A stretch of 64,000 nucleotides of DNA from CAYFZO01 sp965211995. Its GTDB lineage: Bacteria > Pseudomonadota > Gammaproteobacteria > Poriferisulfidales > Oxydemutatoraceae. This document shows positions 51,431 to 60,485 of this stretch, in pieces; position 1 is the stretch's first letter; every line of letters starts with the position of its first letter. The notes under the pieces were generated by a model. It saw only the letters and a program-made list of their open reading frames with translations, did no database searches and was not told the DNA's origin. Location of the stretch: positions 682,001-746,000 of the forward strand of contig OZ243040.1 in NCBI GenBank assembly GCA_965211995.1, in the 5' to 3' direction. The position numbers and the translations under genes are program-made.

Positions 51431-51504
51431 AGGCGCGTAGCTCAGTCGGTTAGAGCATCACCTTGACATGGTGGGGGTCGTTGGTTCGAATCCAATCGCG
51501 CCTA
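51431..51504 (+). tRNA. tRNA-Val (anticodon GAC)
   Basis: Acceptor AGGCGCG/CGCGCCT, D-arm GCTCAGTCGGTTAGAGC, anticodon GAC in CACCTTGACATGGTG, T-arm GTTGGTTCGAATCCAAT, discriminator A at 51504; CCA not encoded. TATAAT at 51411-51416 is a likely -10 box. Confidence 0.94.
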
Positions 51505-51711
51505 TAGATTACGCGGCGTCCCGGTTATGCCGGCGCGGCCGGCCGCCGGCGCCGGTCGGGGATTGCAGCCGAAACTTAAATTTGCCCCGGGCCCCGGCTG
51601 CGGGCATAATCCGCAACCCGATGGAGGCTTGCGCTTGACTGATGCACCGATTGTCCGACAAGCGGCCCGGCAGGCAGTGGCGGGTATAAGCCACTGTCGG
51701 CGGCCACGTTC

Positions 51712-53619
51712 ATGCCCGTAATCACGCTTCCCGACGGCTCCCAAAAGACGTTCGAGCATCCGGTCACCGTGATGCGGGTGGCCGAGTCCATCGGTCCGGG
51801 GCTCGCCCGGGCAACGCTCGCGGGCAAGGTCAACGGCCGCCTGGTGGACGCCTGCGTCGAGATCGCCGACGACGCCTCGCTCAGGCTCGTCACCGGCAAG
51901 GACCGGGAAGGCGTTGACATCATCCGCCATTCGTTCGCGCACTTGATGGGGCACGCGATCAAGCAACTTTACCCCGCAGCGCGCATGGCGATCGGGCCGG
52001 TCATAGAGGACGGCTTTTACTACGACGTCGCGTGCGCACCCCCGCTCACCCACGCCGACGTCGAACGCATAGAAGAGCGTATGCGGGAGTTGATTCGCAA
52101 GGACTACGACGTGGTGCGCGAAGTCGTCCCGCGCGCGCGCGCGCTCGAGGTTTTCAGCGCGCGCGGCGAGGACTACAAGGTGCGGATCGCGCGCGAGATC
52201 CCCGACGGGGAGATTATTGCGCTGTATCACCATGAGGAATATATCGATATGTGCCGCGGGCCGCACGTGCCGAACACGCGCCACCTGCGCGCATTCAAAT
52301 TGACCAAACTCGCGGGCGCGTACTGGCGCGGCGACCACCGCAATGAGATGCTGCAGCGCATCTACGGTACCGCGTGGGCCGGTCGCGGGCAGTTGGACGC
52401 GTATCTCGAGCGCCTCGCCGAAGCCGAGAAGCGCGACCACCGCCGCCTCGGCCGGCAGATGGGGTTGTTTCACTTTCAGCAGGAAGCGCCCGGTATGGTG
52501 TTCTGGCACGAGCGCGGCTGGACGCTGTATCGCGTGATCGAGGACGCTATCCGCAAAGTCGCCGCCCGCGGCGGCTATCGGGAGGTCCACACGCCGCAGT
52601 TGATCGACCGCAGCCTGTGGGAGCGTTCGGGCCACTGGGACAAGTTCGGCGACATGATCTTCGTGACCGAGTCGGAAAAGCGCGACTACGCGATCAAGCC
52701 GATGAACTGCCCCGCGCACGTGCAGATCTTCAATCAGAGGCTCAGGAGTTACCGCGACCTGCCTTACCGCATCGCCGAATTCGGCATCGTCCACCGCAAC
52801 GAGCCTTCGGGCACTTTGCATGGCCTGCTGCGCGCGCGCCGCTTCACCCAGGACGACGCGCACATCTTCTGCAGGGAGGAGCAGTTGCGGGAGGAGATCG
52901 TCGAGTTGATCCGCGTCACCTTCAAGGTGTACCGGGATTTCGGCTTTGACGACGTACTGGTTGCGTTCTCGACGCGGCCTGAACGGCGCATCGGCGACGA
53001 CGCGCTGTGGGACAAGGCCGAGCGCGCGCTGCAGCGCGCGCTCGCACACAGCGGTCTGGAGTACAAAGAGAATCCGGGCGAGGGTGCGTTCTACGGTCCC
53101 AAGATCGAATTCACTCTCAAGGACAGCATTGGGCGCGAGTGGCAGTGCGGCACCGTGCAGGTGGACTTCTCGATGCCGGGCAGTCTCGGCGCCGAATACG
53201 TTGCCGAAGACGGCTCGCGCCGGGTGCCGGTGATGGTTCACCGGGCGATACTCGGGTCGCTCGAACGCTTTATCGGTATTCTGATCGAGCACTACGCCGG
53301 CAGGCTGCCGCTGTGGCTTGCACCGGTGCAGGGAGCGGTGCTGACCGTCACCGAAGCCGCCGCCGACAAAGCACGGGAAGTCGTCGAAACTCTGCGGGAG
53401 CAGGGCCTGAGAGTGGTGCCGGACTTGAGAAATGAGAAGATAGGCTATAAGATTCGCGAACACACGCTGGCGCGTGTCCCGTATTTGCTGGTCGTAGGCG
53501 AGCGTGAAGCGAAAGCCGACACCGTTGCCGTGCGCCGGCAAAGCGGCGAGGATCTCGGCGGGATGCCGCTCACCGATTTTTTGCAACAGATCGAGCCGGA
53601 GTTGAAAGCCGGTGGTTGA
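51712..53619 (+). CDS. thrS: threonyl-tRNA synthetase
   Basis: Class II synthetase with editing. Order: TGS domain (MPVITLPDGSQKTFEHPVTV), editing domain with the zinc-like HSFAHLMGHAIKQLYP and YIDMCRGPHVPNTRHLRAFK, catalytic core (IKPMNCPAHVQIFNQRLRSY, ARRFTQDDAHIFCREEQL, VDFSMPGSLGAEYVAEDGSR, HRAILGSLERFIGILIEHYA) and a C-terminal anticodon-binding domain. Length is 635, as usual. It begins the thrS-infC-rpmI-rplT-pheS-pheT-ihfA series. The 207-bp gap before it holds no recognised element. Confidence 0.97.
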   Translation: MPVITLPDGSQKTFEHPVTVMRVAESIGPGLARATLAGKVNGRLVDACVEIADDASLRLVTGKDREGVDIIRHSFAHLMGHAIKQLYPAARMAIGPVIEDGFYYDVACAPPLTHADVERIEERMRELIRKDYDVVREVVPRARALEVFSARGEDYKVRIAREIPDGEIIALYHHEEYIDMCRGPHVPNTRHLRAFKLTKLAGAYWRGDHRNEMLQRIYGTAWAGRGQLDAYLERLAEAEKRDHRRLGRQMGLFHFQQEAPGMVFWHERGWTLYRVIEDAIRKVAARGGYREVHTPQLIDRSLWERSGHWDKFGDMIFVTESEKRDYAIKPMNCPAHVQIFNQRLRSYRDLPYRIAEFGIVHRNEPSGTLHGLLRARRFTQDDAHIFCREEQLREEIVELIRVTFKVYRDFGFDDVLVAFSTRPERRIGDDALWDKAERALQRALAHSGLEYKENPGEGAFYGPKIEFTLKDSIGREWQCGTVQVDFSMPGSLGAEYVAEDGSRRVPVMVHRAILGSLERFIGILIEHYAGRLPLWLAPVQGAVLTVTEAAADKAREVVETLREQGLRVVPDLRNEKIGYKIREHTLARVPYLLVVGEREAKADTVAVRRQSGEDLGGMPLTDFLQQIEPELKAGG

Positions 53620-53634
53620 CACTGGAGGTTATTT

Positions 53635-54150
53635 ATTCGCGCGCTAAAGAGAAACCGCCTGAACGAGGAGATTACTTATCCTGAAGTTCGCCTTATCGGC
53701 GAGGACGGCGAGAACCATGGAGTCATGGTGCTGGACGACGCCAAGCGGGTCGCCGACGACAACGACCTCGATCTTGTCGTGCTGGTGCCGAACGCCGACC
53801 CTCCGGTGTGCCGAGTCATGGACTACGGCAAGTTCAAATTTAATCAGGAAAAGAAAGCTCAGCAGACCCGCAAAAAGCAAAAGCAGATCCAGGTCAAGGA
53901 GATCAAGTTCAGGCCGGGTACCGATGAACGCGATTACCAGACCAAGTTGAGGAACCTGGTCAGGTTTCTGAGCGACGGCGACAAGGCTAAAGTGACCGTG
54001 CGTTTCAGGGGCCGGGAGATGGCGCATCAGGGGCGGGGACTGGTGATGCTCCAGCGCGTGGAGACCGATCTGCAGGAGTACGGGGTGGTCGAACAGCATC
54101 CCAAGGCCGAGGGGCGGCAGATGGTGATGGTGCTGGCACCGAAGAAGTAG
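53635..54150 (+). CDS. infC: translation initiation factor IF-3 with ATT start
   Basis: Binds the 30S subunit and checks initiation. The ATG-initiated frame (53725) would lack the N-terminal domain. In frame upstream is ATT at 53635, six bases after GGAGG (53624-53628), giving RALKRNRLNEEITYPEVRLI with the conserved N-terminal RxN motif. An AUU start is the known self-regulating feature of infC. Further blocks are NADPPVCRVMDYGKFKFNQE, IQVKEIKFRPGTDERDYQTK and GREMAHQGRGLVMLQRV, ending QMVMVLAPKK. Length is 171. Confidence 0.95.
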   Translation: MRALKRNRLNEEITYPEVRLIGEDGENHGVMVLDDAKRVADDNDLDLVVLVPNADPPVCRVMDYGKFKFNQEKKAQQTRKKQKQIQVKEIKFRPGTDERDYQTKLRNLVRFLSDGDKAKVTVRFRGREMAHQGRGLVMLQRVETDLQEYGVVEQHPKAEGRQMVMVLAPKK

Positions 54151-54177
54151 TTTGAAAAACAATAACCGGAACGAACG

Positions 54178-54375
54178 ATGCCAAAGATGAAAACCAACCG
54201 CGGCGCGGCGAAACGCTTCCGCAAAACCGCTGCGGGAATGTTCCGCAGGCACCATTCCCACGCGAGCCATATCCTGACCAAGAAGAGCTCCAAGCGCAAG
54301 CGTAATTTGCGCTCGCCCGCGTTGATTCACGCCAGCGACGGCAAACAGGTGCGCAGATTGCTGCCGTACGCGTGA
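54178..54375 (+). CDS. rpmI: 50S ribosomal protein bL35
   Basis: Sixty-five-residue basic protein beginning MPKMKTNRGAAKRFRKTAAG with HASHILTKKSSKRKRNL, the bL35 pattern. It lies between infC and rplT as in most bacteria. In E. coli this pair is repressed by L20 acting on the mRNA; I did not identify the target here. Confidence 0.96.
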   Translation: MPKMKTNRGAAKRFRKTAAGMFRRHHSHASHILTKKSSKRKRNLRSPALIHASDGKQVRRLLPYA

Positions 54376-54394
54376 CCGTTACGGAGGGTTGCAC

Positions 54395-54751
54395 ATGGCC
54401 AGAGTAAAACGCGGCACCACCGCCCACGCGCGGCACCGGAAAGTCAAAGCGCAAGCGAAGGGCTACTACGGTGCGCGCAGCAAAATTTTTCGGGTCGCCA
54501 AGCAGGCCGTCATCAAGGCCGGGCAATACGCCTACCGCGACCGGCGCCAACGCAAGCGCCAGTTCCGCGCGTTGTGGATCATTCGCATCAATGCCGCCGC
54601 GCGGCGTTTCGGGTTGTCGTATAGCCGCTTCATGAACGGCCTCGCCAGGCAGGGAATCGAACTCGACCGCAAAACTCTCGCCGACCTCGCGGTGCGCGAC
54701 CCGGATTCGTTCGGCAAGCTGGCCGAAAAAGCGAAAACGGCCCTGTCTTAA
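54395..54751 (+). CDS. rplT: 50S ribosomal protein bL20
   Basis: From ATG 54395, with GGAGGG upstream, it starts MARVKRGTTAHARHRKVKAQ and includes KGYYGARSKIFRVAKQAVIK and RDRRQRKRQFRALWIIRINA, the standard bL20 sequence. Length is 118. In-frame TTG 54389 is not needed. An early assembly protein of the large subunit and a probable autoregulator of rpmI-rplT. Confidence 0.97.
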   Translation: MARVKRGTTAHARHRKVKAQAKGYYGARSKIFRVAKQAVIKAGQYAYRDRRQRKRQFRALWIIRINAAARRFGLSYSRFMNGLARQGIELDRKTLADLAVRDPDSFGKLAEKAKTALS

Positions 54752-54834
54752 GCGCAGCGCCGGGCGGGTCGCGCAAGCGCGCCGGCGCCGAGCGGATATT
54801 CGCCAATGAATGATCGGCGGGGGCAAGCGGCACG

Positions 54835-55848
54835 ATGAGCGATGAACTCCAGGCATTGATCGAACAGGCGCTGGATCAAACGGCCGCGGCCGCCGACACT
54901 GAAGCACTCGCGCAATTGCGCGTGCGTTACCTCGGACGCAAGGGGCTGCTGAGCGCACGCCTGAAGTCGCTCGGCGAACTGCCGCGGGAACGGCGGCCCG
55001 CAGCCGGGCGCGTCGTCAACGCAGCCAAGCGCCGCCTCGAAGACGCGTTCGCAGCGCGCGAATCCGAACTCGCGGCCGCGGCGTCGCAGCACGCCGCCGA
55101 CGATGAGATCGACGTCAGCCTGCCGGGCAGAGGACGGGACTGCGGCGCGCTGCATCCCGTGACGCTGACCCTGCGGCGCATCCGCCGCTTCTTTTTGCAC
55201 GCCGGCTTTGAAGTCGCCGAAGGTCCCGAGATCGAGGACGACTTTCATAATTTTGAAGCGCTGAATATTCCGCCGCAGCATCCGGCGCGCGCGATGCACG
55301 ACACGTTCTATCTCGAAGACGGCAGGCTGCTGCGCACGCACACTTCTCCGGTGCAGATCCGGGTGATGAAGGAGCGGCCGCCGCCGCTGCGGATTATCGC
55401 GCCGGGGCGGGTGTATCGCTGTGATTCGGACATAACCCACAGCCCGATGTTCCATCAGGTCGAAGGGCTCGCGGTGGATGAAAACACGTCGTTCGCCGAA
55501 CTCAAGCGCGTCGTCGAGGCTTTTCTGCGCTCGTTTTTCGACGACCGGCGGCTGCGCATCCGCTTTCGCCCTTCGTACTTTCCATTCACCGAGCCGTCGG
55601 CCGAGGTGGATATCCGCGACCATGGCGGGCGCTGGCTCGAAGTCATGGGTTGCGGCATGGTGCACCCGAACGTGCTGCGCGCGGTGGGTTGCGACCACGC
55701 GAGATGGAGTGGTTACGCGTTCGGGCTCGGCATAGAGCGGCTGGCGATGCTGCGCCACGGCATCGGCGATCTGCGCCTGTTCTTTGAAAATGACCTGCGC
55801 TTTCTCGAACAGTTCAAGTGCGCGCAGTCGCGGCCGCGGGCGTTATGA
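54835..55848 (+). CDS. pheS: phenylalanyl-tRNA synthetase alpha subunit
   Basis: Catalytic subunit of the heterotetramer. An N-terminal coiled coil (residues 1-100) precedes class II motifs: HPARAMHDTFYLEDGRLLRT, YRCDSDITHSPMFHQVEGLA, RFRPSYFPFTEPSAEVDI and the motif 3 region SGYAFGLGIERLAMLRHGIG. It ends GDLRLFFENDLRFLEQFK. Length is 337. The stop overlaps the pheT ATG. Confidence 0.97.
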   Translation: MSDELQALIEQALDQTAAAADTEALAQLRVRYLGRKGLLSARLKSLGELPRERRPAAGRVVNAAKRRLEDAFAARESELAAAASQHAADDEIDVSLPGRGRDCGALHPVTLTLRRIRRFFLHAGFEVAEGPEIEDDFHNFEALNIPPQHPARAMHDTFYLEDGRLLRTHTSPVQIRVMKERPPPLRIIAPGRVYRCDSDITHSPMFHQVEGLAVDENTSFAELKRVVEAFLRSFFDDRRLRIRFRPSYFPFTEPSAEVDIRDHGGRWLEVMGCGMVHPNVLRAVGCDHARWSGYAFGLGIERLAMLRHGIGDLRLFFENDLRFLEQFKCAQSRPRAL

Positions 55849-58211
55849 AGTTTGGTCTGTCGTGGCTCGAGGAATGGCTCGGCGGGCGGCTCGAAGCCGG
55901 GCCGCTCGCCGAGGAATTGACGATGGCGGGCCTCGAGGTCGATAAATTAAGCCGCGTGACGGCGGTTTCGGGCGTCGTCGCCGGACAACTCCGCCGCGTC
56001 GAGCCGCATCCCGGCGCCGACCGGCTCAGGGTGTGCCGGGTTGACGCGGGCGGCAACCAATTACTGCAGGTCGTGTGCGGCGCCCCGAACGCGCGCGAAG
56101 GCCTGTACGCGCCGTTCGCCCCGGTGGGCGCGCGGCTCGGCGATCTGGAAATCGGCAAAGCCGAAATCCGCGGCGTGTCTTCGCACGGAATGTTGTGTTC
56201 CGCGGCCGAACTCGGTCTCGGGGAAGAAGCCGCAGGTCTGCTCGATCTCGGCGGCGGCGTCGCCGTGGGCACCGACTTGGTCGAGTATCTGAAACTCGAC
56301 GACACGGTGTTCGAACTTGACCTGACGCCGAACCGTGCGGATTGTTTCAGCGTGCTCGGTCTCGCGCGCGAGATTGCGGCGCTGCACGGGGACAGTTTCA
56401 GCCTGCCGCGGTGCCGCGCGGTCGCGCCCGCTCACGCACGCAGATGTGAAGTGCGGGTCGCCGAGCCTGCGGCGTGTCCGCGTTATCTCGCCCGCGTCGT
56501 CAATCACGTCAACCCCGCGGCGCGCACGCCGCTGTGGATGAAAGAGCGTCTGCGGCGCGGCGGCGTGCGTGCGCTGCACCCGGTGGTGGACGTGATGAAT
56601 TACGTGATGCTTGAACTCGGTCAGCCGCTGCACGCGTTCGATCTCGGCCGGATCAAGGGCCGCATCGAAGTGCGCCGTGCGCGCCGCGGCGAGCGCGTCA
56701 ATTTGATCGGGGACGTGCCGGTCGAACTCGACGCAGGCACGTTGCTGATCGCCGATGAGCAAACGCCGCTCGCGCTCGCCGGCATCATGGGCGGCGCGGC
56801 CAGCGCGGTTTCCGCGGTGACCCGCGAGGTGTTGATCGAGTGCGCCTTTTTCACGCCCGCGGCGATCATGGGCCGGGCGCGGTCTTACGGTTTGCGCACC
56901 GACGCCGCGCTGCGCTTTGAACGCGGCGTTGACCCGACCCTGCAGCAGTACGCAATGGAACGCGCCTGTGAATTGCTGGAGGAGATCACCGGCGGCGAGT
57001 TCGGGCCGGTCACCGAAGTCGCGGCGCCCGCAAAGCCGGCTGCGGCGATCACGCTGCGTCACGCCGCGCTGCGCCGGTGTCTCGGCGTCGAGATTGACCG
57101 CAACGAGGCGTCGAAGATGCTGACGCGCCTGGGTTGCCGGATGAAACCGTGCCAGGGCGGCTGGCACTGCACGCCGCCGCCGCACCGGTTCGACCTCGCG
57201 ATCGCAGAAGACCTGATCGAGGAAGTCGGGCGGCTGTACGGCTACGACAAAATCATTGCCGCCGATGGCGCCAACCCCGATGGCGCCGGCGCCGCGCAGA
57301 CGCCGCTCGCAAGCCCGCACGAACGCCGGCGTGAACGCGATGACGCATGGTGCGACCGGCTGGTCGAGCGCGGATACTTTGAAGTCGTCACTTACAGTTT
57401 TGTCGAGCCCGGCCTGCTGGCCGAGATGAACGAGGCGCCCGCGCCGGCGCTGACCAACGCGGTGTCGCCCGCGACGTCGGTGATGCGCACCTCGCTGTGG
57501 CCGGGGCTGCTCAAGACCTTGCTTCACAATTTGAACAGGCAGAGGGAAAGGGTGCGGATTTTCGAACTCGGGCGGTGTTTCGGCGGGCGCGACGAGCGTC
57601 CGGTCATCGCGGGGCTTGCGTACGGAAACCTCGATCCCGAGCAATGGGGTTCGGCGCCGCGCGCGTGTGATTTTTATGACGTGAAAGGCGACGTTGAAAG
57701 CCTGCTCGGAACCGGCGCGGAAATTGCGTATGAACGCTCGGCGCAGCGGGGATTGCATCCGGGCCGGAGCACGGATATTTTGCTGAGCGGCCGGCGCGCC
57801 GGCTGTCTCGGGGCGCTCGATCCCGCGATCGCGCAACGACTTGGGATCGCGCGCGAGGTATTTTTGTTTGAGTTGGAACTCGACGCGGTTGAGGCGCCCG
57901 CGCCCGTGCGGGTGGCGCCGGTATCGCGTTATCCGTCGGCGCGGCGCGACGTCTCGGTGACGGCGCCCGCCGACGTGAGCGCCGGGCGGATCCTTGCGTG
58001 CATTCGGGGGCTCGGGATGGATTTGCTGCGCGAAATCGTGTTTTTCGACGTTTATGCGGATGAAAGGATCGAAAAAGGCAGAAAAAGCATTGCTTTGGGC
58101 TTGATTTTTCAGGATTTTTCGAACACCCTAAGCGACGAAACCTGCGCGAGTCTGGTGGACGAAGTGGTCGCCGCTCTCGCCGAGTCCTTGAACGTAAAAC
58201 TGAGGGTTTGA
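55845..58211 (+). CDS. pheT: phenylalanyl-tRNA synthetase beta subunit
   Basis: Structural and editing subunit. ATG 55845 (MKFGLSWLEEWLGGRLEAGP) overlaps the pheS stop. Order: N-terminal domain, tRNA-binding OB fold (GQLRRVEPHPGADRLRVCRV), B3/B4 editing domain (HPVVDVMNYVMLELGQPLHA, FDLGRI), B5 domain, a catalytic-like core (ERGYFEVVTYSFVEPGLLAE) and the C-terminal ferredoxin-like anticodon-binding domain (VSRYPSARRDVSVTAPADVS). Length is 788, normal. Confidence 0.97.
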   Translation: MKFGLSWLEEWLGGRLEAGPLAEELTMAGLEVDKLSRVTAVSGVVAGQLRRVEPHPGADRLRVCRVDAGGNQLLQVVCGAPNAREGLYAPFAPVGARLGDLEIGKAEIRGVSSHGMLCSAAELGLGEEAAGLLDLGGGVAVGTDLVEYLKLDDTVFELDLTPNRADCFSVLGLAREIAALHGDSFSLPRCRAVAPAHARRCEVRVAEPAACPRYLARVVNHVNPAARTPLWMKERLRRGGVRALHPVVDVMNYVMLELGQPLHAFDLGRIKGRIEVRRARRGERVNLIGDVPVELDAGTLLIADEQTPLALAGIMGGAASAVSAVTREVLIECAFFTPAAIMGRARSYGLRTDAALRFERGVDPTLQQYAMERACELLEEITGGEFGPVTEVAAPAKPAAAITLRHAALRRCLGVEIDRNEASKMLTRLGCRMKPCQGGWHCTPPPHRFDLAIAEDLIEEVGRLYGYDKIIAADGANPDGAGAAQTPLASPHERRRERDDAWCDRLVERGYFEVVTYSFVEPGLLAEMNEAPAPALTNAVSPATSVMRTSLWPGLLKTLLHNLNRQRERVRIFELGRCFGGRDERPVIAGLAYGNLDPEQWGSAPRACDFYDVKGDVESLLGTGAEIAYERSAQRGLHPGRSTDILLSGRRAGCLGALDPAIAQRLGIAREVFLFELELDAVEAPAPVRVAPVSRYPSARRDVSVTAPADVSAGRILACIRGLGMDLLREIVFFDVYADERIEKGRKSIALGLIFQDFSNTLSDETCASLVDEVVAALAESLNVKLRV

Positions 58212-58213
58212 AC

Positions 58214-58540
58214 ATGGCGGCGGTAACCAAAGCCGAACTGGCGGAGAATTTGTTTAACGAACTGGGCTTGAATAAAAGCGAGGCGAAGAGATTCGTCGAG
58301 GATTTTTTTGACGAGATCGGCGATACGCTGGAAACGGGAAAGGACGTCAAACTTTCCGGCTTTGGTAATTTCATGCTGCGCCATAAGGCCCGGCGTCCCG
58401 GCAGAAATCCGAAAACGGGCGAAGAGGTGGCCGTGTCCGCGCGCCGTGTCGTAGTCTTCCGGCCCGGGCAGAAACTCAGGGACCGGGTTGATGCGTATAT
58501 CCCGTTGTCAAGTGAAGAACCCGTTGCTCCCGATTCCTGA
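58214..58540 (+). CDS. ihfA: integration host factor alpha subunit
   Basis: DNA-bending nucleoid protein. ATG 58214 follows the pheT stop at once. VTKAELAENLFNELGLNKSE, VEDFFDEIGDTLETGKDVKL, SGFGNFMLRHKARRPGRNPK and TGEEVAVSARRVVVFRPGQK are the HU/IHF fold, with the RPGRNPKTGE arm carrying the intercalating Pro. Length is 108. The pheT-ihfA link identifies it as IhfA rather than IhfB. Confidence 0.96.
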   Translation: MAAVTKAELAENLFNELGLNKSEAKRFVEDFFDEIGDTLETGKDVKLSGFGNFMLRHKARRPGRNPKTGEEVAVSARRVVVFRPGQKLRDRVDAYIPLSSEEPVAPDS

Positions 58541-58853
58541 AAAACATTACTTCACGATCGGGGAGGTGAGCCGGATTTGCGGCGTCGCACAACACGTTCT
58601 GCGCTATTGGGAGAAGGTCTTTCCCGAATTGAAACCCGCCAAGCGCCGCGGCGCCCGCCGCTATTACCAGCGTCAGGATATTTACCTGATCCGTCAGATC
58701 CACGATCTGCTGCACCGGCAGGGGTACACGATCAGCGGCGCCCGCCGGCAGTTGTCCCAGGGGACCGCCAAAGCCGAGCGGGTGTACAGCAAACAGTTGA
58801 TCGCTCAGTTGAAGGCGGAACTCGAGGAAGTGATCACTTTGCTCAAAGAGTAG
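58491..58853 (+). CDS. MerR-family regulator downstream of ihfA
   Basis: The N-terminal winged helix-turn-helix PEKHYFTIGEVSRICGVAQH, VLRYWEKVFPELKPAKRRGA, RRYYQRQDIYLIRQIHDLLH is followed by a C-terminal helix (QLIAQLKAELEEVITLLKE) for dimerisation and no ligand domain. MerR genes of this type regularly follow ihfA in gamma- and betaproteobacteria; their regulon is unknown. The start is uncertain: ATG 58491 overlaps ihfA by 50 bp, GTG 58512 is the alternative. Confidence 0.9.
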   Translation: MRISRCQVKNPLLPIPEKHYFTIGEVSRICGVAQHVLRYWEKVFPELKPAKRRGARRYYQRQDIYLIRQIHDLLHRQGYTISGARRQLSQGTAKAERVYSKQLIAQLKAELEEVITLLKE

Positions 58854-58912
58854 TTTTCAGCAAAGGCAACCGTTAGAATGTATTTCTCACTGTGCGGTAT
58901 ATTGGTTTCGGT

Positions 58913-58989
<77 letters not shown>

Positions 58990-59048
58990 TATTTTCCGCC
59001 GCGCCCGCGTCGCGCGGCACCGGTCATTGAACTGCGGGCACGCGGGCT

Positions 59049-59810
59049 ATGAGTTTCAACCTGGAGATGTTCCTGGTGGTTTCGACGGCGGTCACCGGCG
59101 TCGTGCTGGTGCTGTACAGATTGTTGCGCGGGCGTCGCGCTGCGCAGAGCAAGCGGCCGTGGCCGGTGGAATTGTCCCATTCGTTTTTCCCGATCTTGCT
59201 GATCGTTTTGGTGTTTCGGTCTTTCCTGTTCGAGCCGTTCCGCATCCCGTCGGGCTCGATGTTGCCGACCCTTGAGATCGGCGATTTCATTTTGGTCAAC
59301 AAGTTTTCCTACGGCCTGCGCCTGCCGGTGCTGCACCGTAATTTTCTGGACGTCGGCGCACCCGCACGCGGCGACGTCGTCGTGTTTCGTTTCCCGGACG
59401 ACCCGTCGCAGAACTTCATCAAGCGATTGATCGGTTTGCCCGGAGACCGCATCGTTTACCGCGACAAGCGGCTTAGGGTCAACGGCGATGAGATCAAATT
59501 GACGCCGTTCGAGCCCGACGCACGGGAGCGCTCGCAGCCCGAAGACCGGATCTACGCGCGCGAGCGCCTGTCCGGCGCCGAGCACCTGATCCTGCTGCGC
59601 GACGGCGCGTACGCCCGCAGCGGCGAGTGGGAGGTGCCCGCCGGGCATTACTTCGTGATGGGCGATAACCGCGACAACAGCAACGACAGCCGCGTCTGGG
59701 GCTTTGTGCCCGAGGACCACCTCGCGGGCCGCGCCGGCCTGGTGTGGATGCATTGGAACTGGAGCGGCGGCGGGATTGATTTCTCGCGCATCGGGCGGCG
59801 TATTCTTTGA
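59049..59810 (+). CDS. lepB: signal peptidase I
   Basis: Membrane protease that removes signal peptides. An N-terminal helix (MFLVVSTAVTGVVLVLYRLL) and a second segment (HSFFPILLIVLVFRSFLF) precede the catalytic domain. Ser70 lies in FRIPSGSMLPTLEIGDF and the base Lys125 in PSQNFIKRLIGLPGDRIVYR; box E is YFVMGDNRDNSNDSRVWGFV. Length is 253. It begins lepB-rnc-era-recO-pdxJ-acpS; the usual upstream gene lepA is not here. Confidence 0.96.
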   Translation: MSFNLEMFLVVSTAVTGVVLVLYRLLRGRRAAQSKRPWPVELSHSFFPILLIVLVFRSFLFEPFRIPSGSMLPTLEIGDFILVNKFSYGLRLPVLHRNFLDVGAPARGDVVVFRFPDDPSQNFIKRLIGLPGDRIVYRDKRLRVNGDEIKLTPFEPDARERSQPEDRIYARERLSGAEHLILLRDGAYARSGEWEVPAGHYFVMGDNRDNSNDSRVWGFVPEDHLAGRAGLVWMHWNWSGGGIDFSRIGRRIL

Positions 59811-59819
59811 GGAACTATC

Positions 59820-60482
59820 GTGCCTCGTGATCTGCATGCGCTCCTCGGTCGCGAGTTGCTCGAACAGCCGCTGATGAAACAGGCGTTGACGCACCGCAGC
59901 GCCGGCCGCGACCATAACGAACGCCTCGAGTTTCTCGGCGACGCGGTGCTCGGCGTGGTTATTTCCAGCCTCGTGTATCACCGCTTTCCGTCCTTTGCCG
60001 AAGGCGAGTTGACGAAACTGCGCGCGTACCTGGTTAAGGAGGACACGCTGGCCGAGGTCGCGCGCACGCTTGACCTGGCGGCGCCGGTCATCGTCGGGCC
60101 CGGCGAATCCAAAAGCGGCGGGCGCCTACGCGACGCTTTGCTCGCGGATACGCTGGAAGCGGTGATCGGCGCTTTGTATCTGCTCGGGGGCCTCGGGCGC
60201 GCCGCTGAATTCATCGGCGAAACCTTCGGCGAACGGCTCGCGCACGCGCCCCCGCCCGACGCGTTGAAGGATTCCAAGACCCGGTTGCAGGAATACCTGC
60301 AGGCGCACGGGTACGCGCTGCCGGCGTATGAACTGCGTGAAAAAACCGACCGCGGTGCCTTTTGCATCGTCTGCAAAGTGGCGGAATTCGGGATTGAGGC
60401 TGCAAGCGAAGCCGCGTCAAAGCGCAAAGCCGAACAGCAGGCCGCCGCCGGCGTGCTCGAGCGATTGCCGCCGCTTGGCTAA
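59820..60482 (+). CDS. rnc: ribonuclease III
   Basis: Double-strand RNA endonuclease for rRNA maturation. Signature NERLEFLGDAVLGVVISSLV (metal-binding Glu and Asp), LLADTLEAVIGALYLLGG with the second metal-binding Asp/Glu set, and a C-terminal dsRNA-binding domain (DSKTRLQEYLQAHGYALPAY, SKRKAEQQAAAGVLERLP). The start is GTG 59820. Length is 220. In type II CRISPR systems RNase III often trims crRNA:tracrRNA duplexes, so this enzyme may serve the locus at 15-23 kb. Confidence 0.96.
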   Translation: MPRDLHALLGRELLEQPLMKQALTHRSAGRDHNERLEFLGDAVLGVVISSLVYHRFPSFAEGELTKLRAYLVKEDTLAEVARTLDLAAPVIVGPGESKSGGRLRDALLADTLEAVIGALYLLGGLGRAAEFIGETFGERLAHAPPPDALKDSKTRLQEYLQAHGYALPAYELREKTDRGAFCIVCKVAEFGIEAASEAASKRKAEQQAAAGVLERLPPLG

Positions 60483-60485
60483 GAC

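Noticed and set aside
51502..53622. 706-residue minus-strand frame antisense to thrS
   Set aside because: Mirror frame of thrS with no recognisable domain.
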